From Verrucomicrobiales bacterium (lineage in GTDB: Bacteria > Verrucomicrobiota > Verrucomicrobiia > Verrucomicrobiales > Verrucomicrobiaceae), in contig DNXB01000035.1 in the NCBI GenBank assembly GCA_003506995.1, positions 788 through 11,003 of the forward strand: a DNA stretch of 10,216 nt, written 5' to 3'. The notes below the pieces were generated by a model that saw nothing but the letters and a program-made list of their open reading frames with translations, ran no database searches and was not told where the DNA came from. Positions 5,908 through 10,216 of this stretch are shown one piece after another; position 1 is the first letter of the stretch; each line of letters opens with the position of its first letter. The translations under genes and the position numbers were made by a program.

Positions 5908-7668
5908 CTACTCGAATAATTCTGGGTAGCAGCGTTCCGCCACCGCCCGGCTGAGATGCAAAATCTCGGCCGGGCTGCTTTTTTCACAGGCCAGAACGGC
6001 CAAGGTCTCACATTCCGGCACGGACAGGCGACGCACGGCATGCTTCACCCGCGCGACCTGCGTGGAGGCCACACTCAGCTCATTCAATCCGAGGCCGATG
6101 ATCAACGGTGTGAGCGTCAGATCCGAGGCCATCTCCCCGCACATGCCAATACGAATGCCGGCACAACGCGCCGCCTGCACGGACATGCCGATCAAGCGCA
6201 GCACCGCCGGATGCGTGGGCTGGTAGAGTCCTGCCACGCGGTCATTGAGCCGGTCCACGGCGATGGTGTATTGAATCAGGTCATTGGTGCCGAGACTGAG
6301 GAAATCGACCTCAGCCGCGATCAAATCCGCCGACAACGCGGCGCTCGGGATCTCGATCATCGCGCCGACCTCCACCTCATACGGCACGTCAATGCCTTCT
6401 GCGGTGAGTTCGTCCGCGCACTCGCTGAGAATGGCCTTGGCCTCCAGCACTTCCTGCACGCCCGAAACCATCGGAAACATGATGCCCACGCGGCCATGCA
6501 CCGCCGCGCGCAAAAGGGCGCGGAGCTGACGCTTGAACAAATCCCGCAGGCCCAGCGACAGGCGGATGCCGCGCCAGCCGAGGAAGGGATTCGGCTCCGG
6601 CTCCACGGCCAGACGTTCGTCCACCTTGTCCCCGCCAAGATCCAGCGTTCGGAACACAACACGTTTGGGTGCAAGGGAGCGCACCACTCGTGTGTAGGCC
6701 GCCGCCAGCTCGTCTTCCGTGGCGTTTGGATTCTCCATGTGCAGAAATTCCGTGCGGAACAGGCCCACCTCCTCGGCGCCGCTTTCCTGCACGATCTCCG
6801 CTTCTTCCACAAACTCCGCGTTCGCGCCCACACAGATCGTGCGGCCACACAGCGTCTCTGCCGGAGCATGCCGGTCCACTTGGAAGACATCCTCGCGACG
6901 TTCCGCCAGCTCCTCGCGGCTGCGATAACGTGCCAGCGTCTCTGCCGTGGGGTTGAGGATCAGCAGCCCGCCCTCGCCGTCCAGCAGCACCGTGTCACCG
7001 CTGTGCAGTTCCTCGCAGATGCCATGCAGCTTCACCACGGCGGGAATCGCCAGCGAGCGCGCGATGATGGCCGCGTGAGACACCGCGCTGCCGGTTTCCA
7101 CGGCAAAGCCCAGCACCTTGCTACGATCGAGCTGCACGGTGTCCGAGGGCGTCAGGTCATGCGCCACGATGATCACCGGCTCGTCGAACATCGGATGCTG
7201 CATCAGCTCGCCACGAAGGTGCCGCATCACCCGCTGTGTCACATCCTTCACGTCGAGAAAACGCTCCCGCAGGTAGGCGTCATCCAACCCGCGCAACGCG
7301 TTCATGTGCTTGCACATCAGCTTGTAGTAAGCCCAGTCCACGCACACGCATTGCTCGCGCACTCTTTTCTCCGTCTGCTTCAAAATGGTCGAGTCCTGCA
7401 GGATCAGCAGATGAGTCTCAAAAATCTCGCTCTCCGCGCTGCCCTGCTCCCCGCCCATCACACGCTGCAGTTCCTCGATCTCCTGGCACGTCACATCCAG
7501 CGCCGCATGCAGACGTGCCATCTCAGCGGCCACCATGTCCGGCGTGATGCTGTCCTCGTCAGGCTCATCAAAGTGATCCTTCAACACATGCACCACCGCA
7601 TGCGCCACGCCATCTGACACAGCGGCGCCGGTCCAGATTTTTTCAACGGAGGCGGAAGATTCGGACAT
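5908..7668 (-). CDS. ptsI: PTS enzyme I (phosphoenolpyruvate-protein phosphotransferase)
   Basis: Cytoplasmic first enzyme of the phosphotransferase system: it takes phosphate from PEP onto a histidine and passes it to HPr. Translated from 7668 it has 586 residues, the normal enzyme I length. The N-terminal HPr-binding and phosphohistidine region contains 'ETGSAVSHAAIIARSLAIPA', with phosphorylated His198. The PEP-binding TIM barrel shows FRTEFLHM (304-311), TLDLGGDK (341-348), NPFLGWRGIRLSL (360-372), EIPSAAL (439-445), LGTNDLIQYT (459-468) and GMCGEMASD (508-516) with catalytic Cys510. All active-site elements are present, and there is no GAF domain as in PtsP. The frame runs on to an ATG at 7824, but that would overlap the TPR gene by 107 bp with low-complexity residues. 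The ATG at 7668 has AAGGTGG five bases upstream, so it is chosen. No HPr or sugar-specific enzyme II gene is in view, so the role may be regulatory. Confidence 0.93.
   Translation of the reverse strand: MSESSASVEKIWTGAAVSDGVAHAVVHVLKDHFDEPDEDSITPDMVAAEMARLHAALDVTCQEIEELQRVMGGEQGSAESEIFETHLLILQDSTILKQTEKRVREQCVCVDWAYYKLMCKHMNALRGLDDAYLRERFLDVKDVTQRVMRHLRGELMQHPMFDEPVIIVAHDLTPSDTVQLDRSKVLGFAVETGSAVSHAAIIARSLAIPAVVKLHGICEELHSGDTVLLDGEGGLLILNPTAETLARYRSREELAERREDVFQVDRHAPAETLCGRTICVGANAEFVEEAEIVQESGAEEVGLFRTEFLHMENPNATEDELAAAYTRVVRSLAPKRVVFRTLDLGGDKVDERLAVEPEPNPFLGWRGIRLSLGLRDLFKRQLRALLRAAVHGRVGIMFPMVSGVQEVLEAKAILSECADELTAEGIDVPYEVEVGAMIEIPSAALSADLIAAEVDFLSLGTNDLIQYTIAVDRLNDRVAGLYQPTHPAVLRLIGMSVQAARCAGIRIGMCGEMASDLTLTPLIIGLGLNELSVASTQVARVKHAVRRLSVPECETLAVLACEKSSPAEILHLSRAVAERCYPELFE
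5945..5984 (+). terminator. Intrinsic terminator of the P-loop NTPase gene, inside the enzyme I 3' coding end
   Basis: A 13-bp stem is formed by GCCCGGCTGAGAT (5945-5957) and ATCTCGGCCGGGC (5963-5975), with one T-G wobble and loop GCAAA. The run TTTTTT at 5979-5984 follows. It lies 54 bases after the NTPase stop at 5890 and points rightward. Read leftward, as in the enzyme I mRNA, the hairpin is followed by GGTGGCGG and no T-run, so it should stop only plus-strand transcripts. The same bases encode about residues 563-576 of enzyme I. Confidence 0.85.
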
Positions 7669-7673
7669 GTGAG

Positions 7674-7680
7674 CCACCTT
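7674..7680 (-). promoter_or_regulatory. Shine-Dalgarno sequence that fixes the enzyme I start
   Basis: AAGGTGG on the minus strand ends five bases before the ATG at 7668. It is the best ribosome-binding match seen in front of any gene in the window, and it decides between 7668 and the longer frame from 7824. Confidence 0.75.
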
Positions 7681-7717
7681 ACATTGGGGAGCACCGGTTT
7701 GGCAAACGCAGGGTGCG

Positions 7718-8572
7718 TCAAACCGCCGACAAAGCCTTGTCCAGGCGCTTTTTAAAGGCGGCTGCCTTGCTCTCCTCGCCAATGATCTCCAGCATCGCCA
7801 TGTAATCCAGGGCTGCGGCCTCATAGCTCGCCGCCTCGGCCGGCAGTTGCGCCTCCAAAATGGCCAGGCAGGTCTCGAAATGCTTTTTGGAACCCTCGTT
7901 GTCCTTCAATTCATGGCAGGCCGTGGCCAGATTGCAGTAGGACTGCGCCACGTCGCGGTGATTTTCACCCAGCACGGCGATGCGGATTTGCAGACCGTCC
8001 TCAAACATCTCCTTCGCCTGGTCAGGAAAACCCGCCGCGTAATACAGGCTGCCCAGGTTGTTGTACACGCAGGCCACCGAATCCGACTCACGACCGCGCT
8101 TGTTTTCCAGCGTCTCCAGCGACCGCAGGTAATGCTGCTCCGCCAGCGCCAGCTTGCCCATGCCCTTGTAGGTCATCGCCAAGTTGTTGCGCAGTTGCGC
8201 CGCCACCTCTTGGCTCTCACCACCCAACGCTTCGTGGTTGGAGATCGCCTCCTCATAGAATGAAAGCGACTCCTCCTCCCGTCCGCTGAAGTCCAGCAGC
8301 GTCGCCAAACTGGTGCGCACATCCGCCAGCGCGTCTGGAGGCACTTGCAGCCTCTCCGCGACCTCCAGCGCCTCACGATAAGCCGCCTCGGCCCCCGCAA
8401 CATCCCCCGTCTCACGCTGGGCGTCCGCCAGCGTTTGCAAGGCCCGCACCAGACCCGGTGCCTTGCCCGGGTACTCCTTCACCGCCTCACGCTGCGCCTC
8501 CACCGCCGCGAGCGCGGCCTGGATGGCAGTGTTGGAGCTTGGGGTGGCGGGCTGGGAGCTGGGGACGGACAT
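7718..8572 (-). CDS. Tetratricopeptide-repeat protein (kinesin light chain-like TPRs)
   Basis: Protein of 284 residues built almost wholly of TPR helical hairpins at a ~42-residue period, the TPR_12/TPR_10 pattern of kinesin-light-chain-like bacterial proteins. Units can be read at about residues 40-75, 82-117 ('SLATLLDFSGREEESLSFYE'), 123-158 ('NNLAMTYKGMGKLALAEQHY'), 165-200 ('NNLGSLYYAAGFPDQAKEMF'), 207-242 ('CNLATACHELKDNEGSKKHF') and a degenerate last one. The N-terminal ~14 residues are Ser/Pro/Thr-rich. There is no signal peptide or membrane segment, so it is probably a cytoplasmic protein-binding scaffold. Enzyme I starts 49 bp downstream on the same strand, suggesting co-transcription and perhaps a physical link to the PTS, which is inference. 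No Shine-Dalgarno sequence precedes the ATG. The partner cannot be told from sequence. Confidence 0.85.
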   Translation of the reverse strand: MSVPSSQPATPSSNTAIQAALAAVEAQREAVKEYPGKAPGLVRALQTLADAQRETGDVAGAEAAYREALEVAERLQVPPDALADVRTSLATLLDFSGREEESLSFYEEAISNHEALGGESQEVAAQLRNNLAMTYKGMGKLALAEQHYLRSLETLENKRGRESDSVACVYNNLGSLYYAAGFPDQAKEMFEDGLQIRIAVLGENHRDVAQSYCNLATACHELKDNEGSKKHFETCLAILEAQLPAEAASYEAAALDYMAMLEIIGEESKAAAFKKRLDKALSAV

Positions 8573-8669
8573 GATCGCGTTGGGGGCGGCCGGAGGGTTG
8601 GAGTGGTACCTTCGGGGACAGAGCCGCTCCGCGTCAAGTTCTGCATTCGTTTCCAGTCACAAAACCCGG

Positions 8670-10216
8670 TTATTTCTGCCTCACCTGCCAGTGTTCATCA
8701 AAGAAGTCCGCCGCCACGACCTTGCCCGCTGCTTCGGCACTCGGTGGCTGGGTGATGTCGAGGATGGCCCAGTCAGGCAGCTTGGGGTTTTGCAGGGAGT
8801 TGGTGCGGTCATGCGCCTCGCGGAAGGTGAGGCCGGAATTGATCACCACCTCAAAGCCGGGGGACTGGAGGCAGGGATAGGTCAGCAGCGGCACATGCGT
8901 CTTCGCATCAAAGGTCTGCCCGCCCATACCGACCTTCTCCGCGCTCCATTTCACCGGCAAAGCTGCGGCGAGTTGTTTGATGCATGAGTTTGACTCCGGT
9001 GTGCCCCAGAGAATGAGACTTTGCGTCTTACCAGCCTCGATCACGTCTTCGATTTCCGAGGCTTTGACCACGCGGGCATCGCCACGCATCAAACCACGCC
9101 AGCGGGTGAGGAAATGCGCCGATTCGGCCGCCACCCAGGCATCCACGGCGGGAGAGGACGATTTGCCATCTGGCAGCACTACCAGAAAACGCTTCAGGAA
9201 GGCCATGTCCATGAGGCCGGGATGCGAGGAGGGCTTGCCACCCGCAGGCCCTTCGTGTTGGAACGGCTGGTCATTACCAAAGTCACGCCACACACCGTTC
9301 TCCTTGATCAGGCGGCACATGGAACCTGGCACTCTCGGCCCCGGACTCATGAAGGTCTCGAACTTCGGCAGTTCCGGCCCCACGGTGAGTTTTAGTTCCG
9401 CTCCGTCCACGATCACCTTCAGCGCTCCCCCGCCCTTCCGCGCCTGCGGCGGCGGGTAAAAGACGATGCGCGTCACGTTCTGCGTTTTGAACTCCACCGT
9501 CTGCCCGTCCACGACCTTGGCGTCCAGCCGCGCCTCCTTCCAGCTTTCCTCCAGGCCATGCAGGTTCAGCCATTTCACGCGGCCATAAAACGGCGTCTTC
9601 GTCTGGATATGGATCTCGTCAGGAAACAGATCGCGCCCCTTCGCCACGGCTTTCTCGATCCATGCCTGCACCTCCTTGATCGTCTCCGGGTGGTATTTAT
9701 GCCCCATGCCGGGACCGATGAGATGCGGCGGCTTCAGCCCCTCCTTCCCGAGCACTTCCATCATGTACTCCGCCGAGTCGCGCTGCGCATCCAGTTCCCC
9801 GCTGTAGCTGATGAGCGGCACGTTGAAAAAATTCCGCGCGTAATCCGGCACGTCATACACGCCCCAGAGCTTCTGCTCATACCATGCGGGATACTTGTCC
9901 GGCGTGAGCTTCTGGTAGCGCTTCACATCCGCGAATCCGGCCCCGGTGTGAACGCAGGCCCACTGGTCGGGGTAATGTGCGCCGAGATGCCAGGCCCCTG
10001 CCCCGCCCATGCTGAAACCGGCCAGCGCGACGCGGTTGGTGTCGATGTTGAAGCGCCTCATCGCATCATCACGACATTCAAACACATCCGTTTCGCCCGC
10101 GCTCTTCCAGCCGTTGCAGTAGCGACCGAAGGGATGGATCACAATCGTCCCCGCAGGTTGAAACTGCCCCGGTTTCTTCGCCATGAGCTTTGAATAGACG
10201 AACGGCAGGACAGTCG
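8670..10216 (-). CDS. Alpha/beta-hydrolase esterase/peptidase (prolyl oligopeptidase or esterase-D-like), 5' end outside window
   Basis: The frame is open from the right edge to the TAA at 8670, about 514 residues. The ATG at 10184 is internal: the codons upstream read on as VLPFVYSKL, family-like sequence with no stop, so the true start and probable signal peptide lie beyond the window. Numbered from the Met at 10184, the hydrolase core has 'GTIVIHPFGRYCNGW' (oxyanion strand region), GFSMGGAG (56-63, nucleophile Ser58, codon at 10011-10013), YSGELDA (127-133, likely acid Asp132) and GMGHKYHPE (159-167, likely catalytic His162). This fits peptidase S9/esterase-like hydrolases acting on esters or short peptides in the envelope. 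Residues from about 185 to 504 form a long C-terminal extension: a beta-rich part ('VKWLNLHGLEESWKEARLDA') and then an alpha/beta part ('KTQSLILWGTPESNSCIKQL'). Substrate unknown. Confidence 0.85.
   Translation of the reverse strand, partial: TVLPFVYSKLMAKKPGQFQPAGTIVIHPFGRYCNGWKSAGETDVFECRDDAMRRFNIDTNRVALAGFSMGGAGAWHLGAHYPDQWACVHTGAGFADVKRYQKLTPDKYPAWYEQKLWGVYDVPDYARNFFNVPLISYSGELDAQRDSAEYMMEVLGKEGLKPPHLIGPGMGHKYHPETIKEVQAWIEKAVAKGRDLFPDEIHIQTKTPFYGRVKWLNLHGLEESWKEARLDAKVVDGQTVEFKTQNVTRIVFYPPPQARKGGGALKVIVDGAELKLTVGPELPKFETFMSPGPRVPGSMCRLIKENGVWRDFGNDQPFQHEGPAGGKPSSHPGLMDMAFLKRFLVVLPDGKSSSPAVDAWVAAESAHFLTRWRGLMRGDARVVKASEIEDVIEAGKTQSLILWGTPESNSCIKQLAAALPVKWSAEKVGMGGQTFDAKTHVPLLTYPCLQSPGFEVVINSGLTFREAHDRTNSLQNPKLPDWAILDITQPPSAEAAGKVVAADFFDEHWQVRQK

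Noticed and set aside
5956..7617. Plus-strand 553-residue open frame
   Set aside because: It is entirely antisense to enzyme I, His/Gln/Arg-rich with no recognisable domain: a GC-rich shadow frame.
7669..7824. Longer enzyme I beginning at 7824
   Set aside because: The 52 extra residues are low-complexity Arg/Trp-rich, overlap the TPR gene out of frame, and the ATG at 7668 has a strong AAGGTGG ribosome site.
8603..8637. TTGACG (minus strand, 8632-8637) as a promoter for the TPR gene
   Set aside because: The best -10-like hexamer, TACCAC, is 23 bp away, too far for a sigma70-type promoter.
1..10216. CRISPR array, transposase or prophage genes
   Set aside because: No regularly spaced repeats, no transposase or integrase motifs, and no phage structural genes in any frame.

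Overview
The window is GC-rich bacterial chromosome with short intergenic gaps. The gene mix is an exported M20D amidohydrolase, a long diheme cytochrome c peroxidase with an extra N-terminal domain, a TPR protein beside PTS enzyme I, and an exported-type esterase with a long C-terminal extension. This suggests a Verrucomicrobiota (Prosthecobacter-like) or related PVC bacterium. That is inferred from gene style; there is no rRNA or marker gene to prove it.

Layout. Positions 1-1533 (minus strand) hold a class I SAM-dependent rRNA-type methyltransferase followed by the N-terminal 210 residues of an OppB/DppB-type ABC permease that runs off the left edge; a degenerate heptanucleotide repeat lies between them. 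Positions 1641-4791 (plus strand) hold a secreted M20D amidohydrolase and then a 590-residue fusion of an MbnP-like domain to a diheme MbnH/MauG-like peroxidase. A tRNA-Gln(UUG) with its own promoter candidate sits at 4803-4876 on the minus strand. After a gap of about 270 bp whose last 90 bp are strikingly AT-rich comes an orphan P-loop NTPase (5144-5890, plus). It converges on PTS enzyme I (5908-7668, minus), and its intrinsic terminator lies inside the 3' end of the enzyme I coding sequence. A TPR protein (7718-8572, minus) and an alpha/beta-hydrolase esterase (8670 to beyond 10216, minus) complete the window.

How they work together. The TPR and enzyme I genes may be co-transcribed, with a 49-bp gap and a good Shine-Dalgarno sequence for enzyme I. 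The amidohydrolase and the fusion are adjacent, share a strand and both carry signal peptides, so they may form an envelope-located pair, but no functional link is obvious. The most notable gene is the MbnP-MbnH fusion. In methanobactin operons these are separate proteins, and the diheme enzyme converts a tryptophan of MbnP to kynurenine to build a copper site. Here enzyme and presumed substrate are one polypeptide, with no methanobactin gene in view.
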